From Kumtagia sp044326205 (GTDB lineage: Bacteria > Pseudomonadota > Alphaproteobacteria > Rhizobiales > Rhizobiaceae), in assembly GCF_044326205.1 (NCBI RefSeq), contig NZ_JBIRCY010000014.1, forward strand, positions 85,118 to 149,117: a stretch of 64,000 nt of DNA. Reading direction: 5' to 3'. Within the stretch, counting starts at the first letter, position 1; each line of letters opens with the position of its first letter. The translations under genes and the position numbers were made by a program. Below, piece by piece: positions 49,471 to 58,025 of the stretch. The notes under the pieces are model-generated. The model ran no database searches, was not told the origin of the DNA, and saw only the letters and a list, made by a program, of their open reading frames with translations.

Positions 49471-51903
49471 TCAGTGCACGGCGCCGATGCGACCGCCCAT
49501 CGGCACAACAGTGCCGACGGCTTGTTCGATCGTCAGTCTGCCGGCCGCCGGCGCCTCAATCTCGACCACCGCCTTGTCGGTCTCGATCTCGGCCACCAGC
49601 TCGCCGGCCTTCACCGCCTCGCCTTCAGCCTTGGCCCAGCGGATGATCGTGCCTTCGCTGACCGTCAGGTCGCCGAACGGCATGGTGATGGGCTCGCCGC
49701 CATTGCCTGCCGCCGCCGCGGCGCCCGGTGCCGGAGTAGCGGCCGGCGACGGGATGTTGGTGTTTGCAGGAGCGGCCTGGGCAGGGACCACCGCCGAGGG
49801 AGCCGAAGCAGTCGCAGTCGCCGCGAGACCCGGATAGCGCCAGTGCCAGGGCACCGGTGCGCGTCCGCCGATGACATCTTTGGCCGCCGCGACGATCTTT
49901 GTCGCGTCGACCAGCATCATGCGCTCCAGCGACGGCGCCAGCGGATGCGAGACCGGCTCGGTGTGCAGCCGGCCGACCGGCGCATCGAGGTCGTCGAAGG
50001 CGATCTCGTTCATCGCCTGGCCGAGCTCGGCGCCGACGCCGCACATTGCCCAGCCTTCGTCGACGATCAGCAGGCGGTGGGTCTTCGCCACGCTCTCGGC
50101 TACGGTCTTGACGTCGAGCGGCACGATGGTCCTGAGGTCGATCACTTCGCAGTCGATGCCTTGCGCGGCCAATGTTTCCGCCGCTTCGAGGCTGCGATGC
50201 ACAAGCTGTCCGGCGGACACGATGGTGATGTCCTTGCCGCTGCGCGCGATGCGGGCCACGCCGAACGGCACGAGGTGTTCGCCCTCCGGCACCTCGCCCT
50301 TGGTGGCGAACAGCGCCTTCATCTCCATCATCATCACCGGGTCGGAGGCCCTTAGTGCTGTCTTCATCAGACCCTTGGCGTCGGCCGGAGTCGAAGGCAC
50401 GCAGACGATGAGGCCCGGCACATGCGCCCAGACCGGATGATAGGCGCCGGAGTGATGCGGCCCGGCGCTGCGCACTGCGCCGGCGCCGACGCGCACCACC
50501 ATCGGGGCGCTCATCTGGTTGTTCGACATGTAGCGCAGCTTCGCCGCCTGCAGCACGATTTGGCCGCCGGCCTCGAACATGAAGTCGGCGAACATCAGGT
50601 CGGCGACGGTGCGTGCGCCGGTCGCCGAAGCCCCAACGGCAGCACCCGTAAATCCCTGCTCGGATATCGGCGTATCGACCATGCGGTTCGGCCCGAACTC
50701 CGCCCACAGGCCCTTGGTGTGGGCAAACGTGCCGCCGCGCTCGCCTGTCCCCTCGCCGAAATACAGGATCGCCTTGTCGCGGCGCATCTCTTCCGCGATG
50801 CCGTCGCGCACCGCGTCGAGCCAGCTTGTCACGGTCCCGCCGGTCATCGGCTTGGCCGCCAGCGCCTCAGGCGGATTGAGTGGTTCGGCGAAGACGTGGT
50901 GGAAGGCGGTGGCCGAGTCCGGCTCCGGCGAGCGCCGCGCGAATTCCAGCGATTCCTGGACGATCTTCTCGATGCGTTCGTCGATCGCGTCGAGTTCGCC
51001 GGCGTCGGTCGCCGCATATTCCTGGAGCAGCGCCTTGCGAAAAATCTTGATCGGGTCTCTCTTCGCCCATTCGTCGACTTCCGCCTGGGTGCGGTAGGTG
51101 CCCGTCACCGGGTCGCCTTCGTGGTGGCCGACGGTGCGGTAGGTTTTCGATTCGATCAGTGTCGGCCCATCGCCGCGCCGCGCCCGCTCCACCGCCTCGC
51201 GCATGACTTCATGGACGGCGAGCACGTCGTTGCCGTCGACCGCGATGCCGGGAATGCCGTAGGCGGCGGCGCGCGTGGCGATTTCGGGATTGAGCGTGGC
51301 GGTCTTCAGCGGCGTCGCGGTCGCGTAGAGATTGTTCTCGCAGACGAACACCGCCGGCGCCTTCTGGATGCCGGCAAAATTCAGCGATTCGTGGAAGCCT
51401 GCATGGTTGGTGGCGCCGTCTCCGAAGAAGGCGACGCCGATGTCGTCGCGGCCTTGCACCCGCGCTGACATGCCCACGCCCGCCGCATGGCTGATGCCGG
51501 CGGCGACGATGCCATTAGTGCCGAACAGGCCGACGGAACGGTCGTAGAGATGCATGGTGCCGCCGCGCCCGCCGCAGCAGCCGTCACGTTTGCCGAACAG
51601 TTCGGCCATGAGGACGTTGGGATGCATGCCCTTGGCCAGCGCATGGCCGTGGCCGCGATGCGTCGAGGTCACCCAGTCGGTGGGCCTGAGATGCGCGCAG
51701 ACACCGACGGCGGTCGCCTCCTCGCCGATGTAGAGATGCAGGAAGCCGGGGGTCTCGCCCTTGCGGCAGGCCGTCTGCGCGACGCTCTCGAAGCGCCTCA
51801 GCAGCACCATCTGCCCGTAGAGCTTGAGCAGCAGCGGAACGTCGAGATTGCGCCCCGCGTGATCGGAACCGTTGCCGGCGACGGCGATGTTTGAACGGGC
51901 CAT
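49471..51903 (-). CDS. Fused E1alpha-E1beta 2-oxoacid (acetoin-type) dehydrogenase with C-terminal lipoyl domain
   Basis: An 810-residue fusion. Residues about 20-335 are E1alpha with the thiamine diphosphate motif FFGDGATNHAGFHESLNFAG then VCENN, and TSTHRGHGHALAKGMHPN. Residues about 365-690 are E1beta (PISEQGFTGAAVGASATGA, SAGPHHSGAYHPVWAHVPG, HRLLIVDEGWAMCGVGAELG). A Pro/Ala-rich linker (about 695-735) leads to a lipoyl domain (about 739-810) with the lipoylated Lys777 in EIETDKAVVEIEAP. E1 and lipoyl swinging arm are thus in one chain. The ATG at 51903 follows AAGGTGGGG. It heads the operon, divergent from an amino-acid importer, with shared operators between. Confidence 0.92.
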   Translation of the reverse strand: MARSNIAVAGNGSDHAGRNLDVPLLLKLYGQMVLLRRFESVAQTACRKGETPGFLHLYIGEEATAVGVCAHLRPTDWVTSTHRGHGHALAKGMHPNVLMAELFGKRDGCCGGRGGTMHLYDRSVGLFGTNGIVAAGISHAAGVGMSARVQGRDDIGVAFFGDGATNHAGFHESLNFAGIQKAPAVFVCENNLYATATPLKTATLNPEIATRAAAYGIPGIAVDGNDVLAVHEVMREAVERARRGDGPTLIESKTYRTVGHHEGDPVTGTYRTQAEVDEWAKRDPIKIFRKALLQEYAATDAGELDAIDERIEKIVQESLEFARRSPEPDSATAFHHVFAEPLNPPEALAAKPMTGGTVTSWLDAVRDGIAEEMRRDKAILYFGEGTGERGGTFAHTKGLWAEFGPNRMVDTPISEQGFTGAAVGASATGARTVADLMFADFMFEAGGQIVLQAAKLRYMSNNQMSAPMVVRVGAGAVRSAGPHHSGAYHPVWAHVPGLIVCVPSTPADAKGLMKTALRASDPVMMMEMKALFATKGEVPEGEHLVPFGVARIARSGKDITIVSAGQLVHRSLEAAETLAAQGIDCEVIDLRTIVPLDVKTVAESVAKTHRLLIVDEGWAMCGVGAELGQAMNEIAFDDLDAPVGRLHTEPVSHPLAPSLERMMLVDATKIVAAAKDVIGGRAPVPWHWRYPGLAATATASAPSAVVPAQAAPANTNIPSPAATPAPGAAAAAGNGGEPITMPFGDLTVSEGTIIRWAKAEGEAVKAGELVAEIETDKAVVEIEAPAAGRLTIEQAVGTVVPMGGRIGAVH

Positions 51904-51952
51904 TTCCCCACCTTTTGACGACATTGCGCCATTCGCATTCTGCCGCATAATG

Positions 51953-51969
51953 TTATAATAGCATTATAT
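51953..51969. promoter_or_regulatory. 17-bp operator, exact match to 33025-33041
   Basis: TTATAATAGCATTATAT lies 50 bases before the E1-lipoyl start and is the exact reverse complement of the site at 33 kb. An overlapping ATAATG-TTATAAT lies directly left of it, so more than one dimer may bind. Confidence 0.65.
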
Positions 51970-52061
51970 CACCGGGACCGATTTCGCAATGTGGGCCGAA
52001 CGGTCGGGCTATCGCGGAAGACTTTGTAAACAGTTTGCAATGCGTGGACAACGGTAATCGA

Positions 52062-52074
52062 TTATAATAGCATT
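52062..52074. promoter_or_regulatory. Second, partial copy of the 17-bp operator
   Basis: TTATAATAGCATT repeats the first 13 bases of the site at 51953, 109 bases away, and lies 131 bases before the importer binding-protein start. The right half is degenerate. Confidence 0.55.
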
Positions 52075-52204
52075 CGAGCGTGACGGGGGAGGACGCCTGT
52101 GCGCTGGGCGTTGTGCAAGCGCCTCGAAAACCGACTTGAACAGACACGCCGCGGCCTCATGCAGGATGCGGACGTAAGGCATCACATGCATGGGAGGAGA
52201 CAAC

Positions 52205-53020
52205 ATGCGAGCATTCCAAAATTTGAGGCAATTGGGCATCATGCTGGGCGCGTTGGTGCTGGTCGCCGCGGCGTCGCTGCCGTCGCCGGCTGCTGCGCAG
52301 ACGGTCGATGAGATCATCGCGCGCGGCAAGCTGATCGTCGCCATCGACACCACAACGCCGCCCTACGGCTTTCTCGATGCCGATCTGAAGCCCACCGGCT
52401 TCGACATCGAGGTCGCCAACAAGATGGGCGAGGCACTGGGCGTTCCGGTCGAATTCGTCACTGTGACGTCGCCCGGCCGCATCCCGTCGCTGCTGACCAA
52501 GCAGGTGGATGCCGTCGTCTCGATCTTCTCGATCACTGCGGCGCGTGCCATTCAGATCGACTATTCGATCCCCTATGCCGGCCAGTCGGCGGTTGTCATT
52601 GCGCCGAAGAGCACGGTGATCAACAGCCATGCCGACCTGGTCGGCAAGAAGGTCGGGCTGACGCGGGGTACCGGCGAAGACGGACTGCTGACCAAGGCCG
52701 CCGAAGCCAACCCCAGCATCGAGATTCTGCGTTTCGACGATTATTCCTCGCTGCTGCAGGCCATGGTGTCTGGCCAGATCGACGCGATGGGCGGCGGCGA
52801 CTATGGCGAGATCTACCTGAAGAAGGCGCAGAACGGCGACGATTTCGAGCAGAAATACATCCTGAAGACATTCTATTTCGGCATCGGCGTCGCCAAGGGC
52901 AACGACAATCTGCGCCAGTGGATCAACACCTGGCTGTTCACCCTGAAGACCGACGGCACGCTGGAAGCCCTGTCGATGAAATACCGCAACCAGCCGCTTC
53001 CGGCGCTGCCGGTTTTCTGA
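52205..53020 (+). CDS. Polar amino-acid-type ABC transporter substrate-binding protein (family 3)
   Basis: A 271-residue periplasmic binding protein. Residues 1-32 form a signal peptide (LGIMLGALVLVAAASLPSPA, cleaved after AAA). The mature protein reads GKLIVAIDTTTPPYGFLDAD, PTGFDIEVANKMGEALGVPV, SIFSITAARAIQIDYSIPYA, the usual pattern of HisJ-like proteins. The ATG at 52205 follows GGGAGGAGA; an ATG at 52190 lies on that Shine-Dalgarno. It is divergent from the E1 operon. The importer may carry a non-amino-acid solute that feeds that pathway. Confidence 0.93.
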   Translation: MRAFQNLRQLGIMLGALVLVAAASLPSPAAAQTVDEIIARGKLIVAIDTTTPPYGFLDADLKPTGFDIEVANKMGEALGVPVEFVTVTSPGRIPSLLTKQVDAVVSIFSITAARAIQIDYSIPYAGQSAVVIAPKSTVINSHADLVGKKVGLTRGTGEDGLLTKAAEANPSIEILRFDDYSSLLQAMVSGQIDAMGGGDYGEIYLKKAQNGDDFEQKYILKTFYFGIGVAKGNDNLRQWINTWLFTLKTDGTLEALSMKYRNQPLPALPVF

Positions 53021-53083
53021 TCGGATGGTGTTTGTCTCGATGCCGGGGCCGCCCGACGGCCCCGGTTTCCCTTGCGCCACGGG

Positions 53084-53755
53084 ATGTCCATGACAACCGC
53101 CCTCCAGTTCGGCCCGGTGCTGGTGCATCTCGACAGGCTGCTGTGGGGTCTGCTTCAGACCCTCGAATTCGCCGTTCTCTCCATCCTGTTCGGCACCGTC
53201 ATCGGAATTCTCGGCGCGGTCGGCCGCAGTTTCGGGCCGCGCTGGCTGTCCGCGATCATTGCCGCCTATGTCGAGTTGATCCGCAACACGCCGCTGCTGA
53301 TCCAGCTCTATATCGTCTTCTTCTCGCTGCCGCTGATCGGCATGAAGTTCACGCCCGGCACTTCGGCGATCATCGCGCTCTCCATCCATCTCGGCGCCTA
53401 CGCCACCGAAATCCTGCGCGCCGGCGTCGAATCCATTCCCGTCGGCCAGATCGAGGCGGCAAAATCGCTCGGCCTCAGCTCCTACCGCATCATCCGGCAT
53501 GTCGTGCTGGTCCCCGCGATCCGCGCCGTCTATCCGTCGCTGTCGGCGCAGTTCATCCTGCAACTGATGGGCACCTCAATCGTCGGCGCCATCGCGGCGG
53601 AAGAGCTGACGGCCATCGCCAACAATCTGGTCATGCAGACCTTCCGCAGCTTCGAAGTCTACATCATCGTCGCCGTCATCTATTTCGTCGTGGTGCAGGC
53701 GGCGAGCCTGCTGCTCGCCGGCGCAGGCCGCCTGCTGTTCCGGTGGAAGCAATGA
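53084..53755 (+). CDS. Polar amino-acid-type ABC transporter permease (first)
   Basis: A 223-residue permease (HisQM class). It starts LLWGLLQTLEFAVLSILFGT, contains YVELIRNTPLLIQLYIVFFS and the EAA loop QIEAAKSLGLSSYRIIRHVV, and ends with a helix of about 25 residues. The ATG at 53084 (or 53090) is chosen; the frame is open to 53072. It overlaps the second permease by ATGA. Confidence 0.91.
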   Translation: MSMTTALQFGPVLVHLDRLLWGLLQTLEFAVLSILFGTVIGILGAVGRSFGPRWLSAIIAAYVELIRNTPLLIQLYIVFFSLPLIGMKFTPGTSAIIALSIHLGAYATEILRAGVESIPVGQIEAAKSLGLSSYRIIRHVVLVPAIRAVYPSLSAQFILQLMGTSIVGAIAAEELTAIANNLVMQTFRSFEVYIIVAVIYFVVVQAASLLLAGAGRLLFRWKQ

Positions 53756-54444
53756 GCCTGCGCGAATTCGGCCCGAACGAGTTCTGGTTCATCCTGCTGG
53801 CGACCCGTTGGACGATTTTGCTTGCCATCATCGCCTTCGTCGGCGGCGGCGTGCTGGGCATGATCGTTGCCGCGCTGCGCGTCGCGCCGGCCAGGCCGTT
53901 GCGCTGGCTGGCCACCGCCTACATCCAGTTCTTCATGGGCACGCCGCTGCTCATCCAACTGTTCATGGCCTATTACGGTTCGTCGCTGCTGGGTTTCCGG
54001 CCCGACCCGTGGACGGCGGCGGCGCTCACCTTCTGTCTCAACGGCGCGGCCTTCTTCGGCGAGATCTTTCGCGGCGCCATCGAGGCCATACCGAAGGGCC
54101 AGTGGGAGGCATCGACGGCGCTCGGCTTTCGCTTCGTCCGCACGCTGCGGCTGGTGATCGTGCCGCAGGCGGTGCGGCTGATGCTGCCGCCGACCGTCGG
54201 TTTCATGGTGCAGATCGTCAAGTCGACCTCGGTCGCCTCGCTGATCGGCCTGACCGAGCTCGCCCGCGCCTCGGTGCAGGTCAACACGGTCACCTTCGAG
54301 CCAGTCTACGTTTTCGGAACCGCCTCGCTGATCTATTTCGCGCTGTGCTGGCCGCTGTCGCTCTATGCGGGTTATCTCGAACGCAAATTCGCCGTCGGCA
54401 TGGTGCGCAAGCCCGAGAAGCCGTTGATCATGACATCCGCCTAG
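53752..54444 (+). CDS. Polar amino-acid-type ABC transporter permease (second)
   Basis: A 230-residue permease with FFMGTPLLIQLFMAYYGSSL, the EAA loop QWEASTALGFRFVRTLRLVI and MVQIVKSTSVASLIGLTELA, as in the HisQM class. The ATG at 53752 overlaps the first permease stop; the upstream frame is a shadow. It is the last gene of the unit, and no ATPase gene follows. The partner ATPase must be encoded elsewhere. Confidence 0.91.
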   Translation: MSLREFGPNEFWFILLATRWTILLAIIAFVGGGVLGMIVAALRVAPARPLRWLATAYIQFFMGTPLLIQLFMAYYGSSLLGFRPDPWTAAALTFCLNGAAFFGEIFRGAIEAIPKGQWEASTALGFRFVRTLRLVIVPQAVRLMLPPTVGFMVQIVKSTSVASLIGLTELARASVQVNTVTFEPVYVFGTASLIYFALCWPLSLYAGYLERKFAVGMVRKPEKPLIMTSA

Positions 54445-54459
54445 GACCGGTGGTGGTGG

Positions 54460-55689
54460 TCACGCCTGTTTCCCCGGCCCCGCGACGATCTTGCGGTCAT
54501 GCAGCGCGCCGATCTCGGCCTCCGAAAGTCCGAGCAGGTCGGCAAGCACCTCGTCGGTGTGCTCGCCGAGCATGGGGGAGCGACCGGGCACATCGCGTTC
54601 CATGCCGCTGAAGCTGGCCGCCGCGCCGGGCGTGAGATAGGCCGAGCCGCTCGGGTGTTTCACCGTAGCGAAAACCGGGTTCTTTTCCGAAAGGTCCGGA
54701 TCGTCCGAAAGCGCCTGTGACAACGTCCGATACGGCCCCCAGCAGGCGCCGGCGGCATCCAGTGCGGCGGCGAGTTCGCCACAGTCGCGCCCGGCGATCG
54801 CGGCCGCCACCAGCGGGTTCAGCGTCTCGCGATGCTCGAAGCGAACGCCCTCGTCGCGGGCGAAGGACACGCCGGCAGCCTGCTCGGCGCGACCGACCGC
54901 CTCGCCGATGCCGAGCACCTCGATCAGGCCCGACCATTGGCGCCGGGTGATCGCCACGATCATGATCCGCTTGCCGTCGCGCGTCGAAAAATCCCGGCCG
55001 AAGGCGCCGAACAAGTCGTTGCCATGGCGCGGCCGGTCGGCGCCGGAAAGCGCCGTCTCGGCGATCTGGCCGAGATGGCCGAGGCTCGCCATGGCGACGT
55101 CGCTCAAAGGCACGCGGATCTCCTGGCCCTGGCCGGTGTCGCGGCGGTGGCGCTCGGCGGCGAGCAGGGTGAAGGCTCCATAGGCACCGGCCAGTAGATC
55201 CCAGGCCGGCAAGACATGGTTCACCGGCTCGTCGCCCAGCGAGGCCGGGCCGGTCATCTGCGGAATGCCGATGGCCGAATTGATGGTGTAGTCGACGGCG
55301 GGCGTTCCGTCCGGCCGGCCCATGACGCGCAGCACGATCAGGTCTTCGCGCCTGGCTTTCAGCCGTTCGTAGGAGAGAAAACCGGCCGCCGGAAAATTGG
55401 TCAGGAACAGGCCGCGATCCCGGCCGGGCGCGGTGATCAGGCCGGTGACCAGTTCGCGGCCCTGCGGGCTGCCGAGGTCGACCGCGATCGACTTCTTGCC
55501 CTTGTTCAGCCCTTCCCAATAGAGGCTTGCGCCGGCCGTGCGCGGCCAGCGGAAAAAGTCGGGTCCGCCGCCGATCTGGTCGATGCGCACCACCTCGGCG
55601 CCGAGCTGCAAGAGATGCAGCCCGCAGGACGGCGCGGCGATGAACGACGCCGCCTCCACGATCCGCATGCCCTTGAGAAATCTATACAT
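54460..55689 (-). CDS. CoA-transferase family III (CaiB/BaiF)
   Basis: A 409-residue family III CoA-transferase. It opens YRFLKGMRIVEAASFIAAPS, with VRIDQIGGGPDFFRWP, the family phrase NKGKKSIAVDLGSPQGRELV, and a candidate catalytic Asp in VPLSDVAMASLGHLG. These enzymes shuttle CoA between carboxylic acids. The ATG at 55689 begins MYRFLKG; the frame upstream to 55800 lacks support. It is convergent with the amino-acid importer. CoA chemistry here is notable beside a 2-oxoacid-dehydrogenase-like operon with a dead E2 domain, but a link is unproven. Confidence 0.92.
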   Translation of the reverse strand: MYRFLKGMRIVEAASFIAAPSCGLHLLQLGAEVVRIDQIGGGPDFFRWPRTAGASLYWEGLNKGKKSIAVDLGSPQGRELVTGLITAPGRDRGLFLTNFPAAGFLSYERLKARREDLIVLRVMGRPDGTPAVDYTINSAIGIPQMTGPASLGDEPVNHVLPAWDLLAGAYGAFTLLAAERHRRDTGQGQEIRVPLSDVAMASLGHLGQIAETALSGADRPRHGNDLFGAFGRDFSTRDGKRIMIVAITRRQWSGLIEVLGIGEAVGRAEQAAGVSFARDEGVRFEHRETLNPLVAAAIAGRDCGELAAALDAAGACWGPYRTLSQALSDDPDLSEKNPVFATVKHPSGSAYLTPGAAASFSGMERDVPGRSPMLGEHTDEVLADLLGLSEAEIGALHDRKIVAGPGKQA

Positions 55690-56036
55690 TTTGCCCGCGC
55701 CCTGTCTTCGTGCAATGAGGCGCGGAGCATTCCGTCGCGGCGTGGCCGCCGCCTCTTCCGGTCTTTCCGAACCCGGACAAACCGCGGCGCACCTTTGCAT
55801 CGAACATGTTTGTCGTAAAGCATTTCTCGCCGCGGCCGGGCCGGCGCAAACACCGGGGACAGTTTACTTTTTTCCGCCCGCGCCAGCCTTGAAGCGGCTG
55901 CGCCCTTCTTCGGAAAAAGTAAACTGTCCCCTGCATGCAGCCGTCTTCGCCGCCACGCCCGGTTCTTTTTCCGCCTGACCATTAAGTCATTGAGATATCT
56001 TGCTTTCCGAGACCCGCCGACGTGGCAGGGCCTGCG
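55690..56036. other. Gene-free interval with a REP-like element
   Basis: No gene is seen between the CoA-transferase start and the stop of the hypothetical gene. The 77-bp element at 55855-55931 is the only structure. Confidence 0.6.
55855..55931. repeat. REP-like palindrome, copy 1
   Basis: Arms GGGGACAGTTTACTTTTTTC (55855) and its complement ending GTAAACTGTCCCC (55931) enclose a GC-rich 34-base centre. Two further copies lie at 56800 and 57408. Similar short mobile palindromes elsewhere are spread by tyrosine-type REP-associated transposases, none of which is in this window. Confidence 0.85.
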
Positions 56037-57026
56037 TCAAGACGTATTCCTGCGCGGCGGCTCCAACGCGTAGAGCGCCATTGCATTGGCATGCGCCAGG
56101 ATCTCGTCGACCTCGCGGATGTTCTTGCGTTTCGGAGCATCCGGATCGAAGCGCGGCAATCTTCCGCCGGGCGGCCGGCCGCGCCGCAGCGGCGAAAAAC
56201 GCCGGAACCGGACCGGACCCGGCTTGCCGCCTGCTGCCGCCGCGTCGCGGGCTTGCCTGTCGCGTTGAAGGGCGGCCTCGTTGCGCGCTTTCCAGCGGGC
56301 GAAACGTTGTGCCTGGCCCGGAAGATCGTCGAGTGCCTGACCCAGCGCGTCCAGCCGGAGCGTCAGTTTTGCCGCATTGATCGGATCGTTCTGCGATGGC
56401 GGCGGCGGCAGGGGGATGCGTGGCGCATCGTCGTCGAATGACCGGATGCGCGGCACGGCGTGCGCCGGCACATAGTTGCGGCGGATGCGGAACGGATATT
56501 TCAGCGCATCGAGCAGCGACAGGTTTTGTCCGCGCGGGCGGGAAGCGCGAAGTTCGGCGGCTTTCCGCTCGGCTTCATAGCGGGCAAAGTCTTCTCTCGA
56601 CAGGGTGACGGCAAGGCCGAGGCGGCGCATGGCGGCCACCGTGTCGGAAATTTTTGGCTTGAGCTTTCGCGGGCGAAACGGCGGAAGCGTCACCACGATG
56701 CCTTGGGCCGCCGCGATGATGAGCCGTCGCGCGGCGGATTCGGCCGGACGCAGCAGCAGAAGAATGGCGCGGTAGAGGTGGCGGGGAAGCGTAAGTGCCG
56801 GGGACAGTTTACTTTTTTCCGCCCGCGCTTCGTTCTGAGTTGCCGCGCCCTTCTGCGGAAAGAAAGTAAACTGTCCCCCAGCGCCAAGCTCCCCAGCGTC
56901 CGGATTCTGCCCCCCGGCGCCCGCCTTGCCGAACCCCATCTCGGCCATGCCGACGAGCATTAAGAGGATATGCTTCAGCGCCTGCCGGTATCGCTCGATT
57001 GTCGTACTCGCGTCTCCAAACTCCAC
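56037..57026 (-). CDS. Hypothetical protein, paralogue of 5566-6438, containing a REP-like insertion
   Basis: A 329-residue Arg/Pro-rich protein of unknown function. It matches the 5566-6438 product along its length: HILLMLVGMAEM, TLPRHLYRAILLLLRPAESA, PKISDTVAAMRRLGLAVTLS, RKNIREVDEILAHANAMALY. About 43 extra residues after AEM (including GGQFTFFPQKGAA and AEKSKLSPA) are encoded by the repeat at 56800-56878 plus flanks and keep the frame. The GTG at 57026 with AGGAG seven bases upstream aligns with the other copy's start. The two copies hint at a multicopy rhizobial family. Confidence 0.7.
   Translation of the reverse strand: MEFGDASTTIERYRQALKHILLMLVGMAEMGFGKAGAGGQNPDAGELGAGGQFTFFPQKGAATQNEARAEKSKLSPALTLPRHLYRAILLLLRPAESAARRLIIAAAQGIVVTLPPFRPRKLKPKISDTVAAMRRLGLAVTLSREDFARYEAERKAAELRASRPRGQNLSLLDALKYPFRIRRNYVPAHAVPRIRSFDDDAPRIPLPPPPSQNDPINAAKLTLRLDALGQALDDLPGQAQRFARWKARNEAALQRDRQARDAAAAGGKPGPVRFRRFSPLRRGRPPGGRLPRFDPDAPKRKNIREVDEILAHANAMALYALEPPRRNTS
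56800..56878. repeat. REP-like palindrome, copy 2, inside a coding sequence
   Basis: Arms GGGGACAGTTTACTTTTTTC (56800) and the complement ending CTGTCCCC (56878). It lies within the hypothetical gene and is translated in frame, adding about 28 residues. Confidence 0.85.
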
Positions 57027-57510
57027 TGCTGGCTCCTCCGGACAAGGTCGGCATCCAATATGGAACATATAGGGAACAAGCGCAATAGTCCTAAGAAAAT
57101 AATCCTCGACGATGATGGAAAGGCGAAGCGGCCGTCACGCTCTCAGCGCAACACATTGAAAAAGTGTGATTTTTCAATTGGCGGCGGCATGTTTCAGGAC
57201 TCTCCCGGCCTTGGCGAACGGCCGTTCGAAAACAATGTCATGCTTGTAAAACCAAGCGGAAACAGAGAGTTGTTCGGGACGCGCGTGGATTTTCGCGCAA
57301 CCAGCATGACTAGGGAGCCGGCCTCGGCGGTCGTCTCGCCAAGGGCACGGCGGTAAGGGCAAGCCGAGCCGATAAGCGATGTCCTGCCTTTTTGGCGCTG
57401 GAATTCCGGGGACAGTTTACTCAATTTCGGGTTCAACCCCTGCCGCAACGGCAGCGCGGGGGCCGGAATTGAGTAAACCGTCCCTGGATTTCAGGCCGGC
57501 TGTAACCGGT
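57027..57510. other. Gene-free interval with a REP-like element
   Basis: AT-rich sequence from about 57050 to 57250 could hold the promoter of the minus-strand hypothetical gene. The repeat at 57408-57484 follows. Short open frames here lack ribosome sites and family features. Confidence 0.55.
57408..57484. repeat. REP-like palindrome, copy 3 (divergent)
   Basis: GGGGACAGTTTACTCAATTT (57408) pairs with AATTGAGTAAACCGTCCC ending at 57484. The outer ten to twelve bases match copies 1 and 2, but the inner arm has TCAATTTCGG instead of TTTTTTCCG, so it is a subtype. Confidence 0.8.
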
Positions 57511-57717
57511 CTACCTGGCAACTGTCCCTAAAGCTTGGTTCAATTTTATCGGGTACCTATCCCGTGACTGCGAAAGTGAAAACCCAACGCGAAAAATCGA
57601 GGAAGCGGCGCGTGAGCTAGAGACAGGCAACTCCGAAGAGCGGTTTGACCGGATTGTGGCCCGGCTCTCTTTGGCGATCTTCATGGCGAGACGTAGATAT
57701 TCGGTATCGCTCGTCAC
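57511..57717 (-). CDS. Possible small protein (68 residues)
   Basis: The frame starts at a GTG with AAGGAGG five bases before it, a strong ribosome site. The product begins MTSDTEYLRLAMKIAKES and becomes Arg/Ser-rich. No family is recognised. It lies 39 bases after the stop of the small frame at 57757-57969 on the same strand, so the two could form a mini-operon. The C-terminal half looks random, so the gene may be truncated or spurious. Confidence 0.4.
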   Translation of the reverse strand: MTSDTEYLRLAMKIAKESRATIRSNRSSELPVSSSRAASSIFRVGFSLSQSRDRYPIKLNQALGTVAR

Positions 57718-57756
57718 GGCCGCCTCCTTGGGATGCCCATTCGAACCACCTACGGG

Positions 57757-57969
57757 TTATAGAAACAGGACGATAAACACTATCTCGACCACAAGCAGGG
57801 CGAGACAGCACGACCCACCGATAGCATATCCTCGCCAGAACTCCTTAACGTCTTCGTCACTCCGGATAGTGTCGAGCCATAGTTCGGTCGGAGGTCCCAG
57901 GCAGAGCGGAAGCGGGACCGCGGGTGGTTCCGTTGAACGAACATGTTTGACAGGCAGGGTTGTCGGCAT
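57757..57969 (-). CDS. Possible small membrane-anchored protein (70 residues)
   Basis: The product has a polar N-terminus and a C-terminal hydrophobic segment (GGSCCLALLVVEIVFIVLFL), as in tail-anchored proteins. A GGTGGGGGA sequence precedes the ATG. No homologue is recognised. Other frames overlap it, so reality is uncertain. Confidence 0.4.
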   Translation of the reverse strand: MPTTLPVKHVRSTEPPAVPLPLCLGPPTELWLDTIRSDEDVKEFWRGYAIGGSCCLALLVVEIVFIVLFL

Positions 57970-58025
57970 CGAGCATCCCCCACCTCATTAGATTAGCAGA
58001 TACTAAAACATATGCCCACGGACCA

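Larger units (their letters stand above)
51904..52204. other. Divergent promoter interval of the E1 and amino-acid importer operons
   Basis: This 301-base gap holds two copies of the TATAATAGCATT operator (51953 and 52062) in AT-rich sequence, suited to divergent promoters. No gene is seen. Confidence 0.65.
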
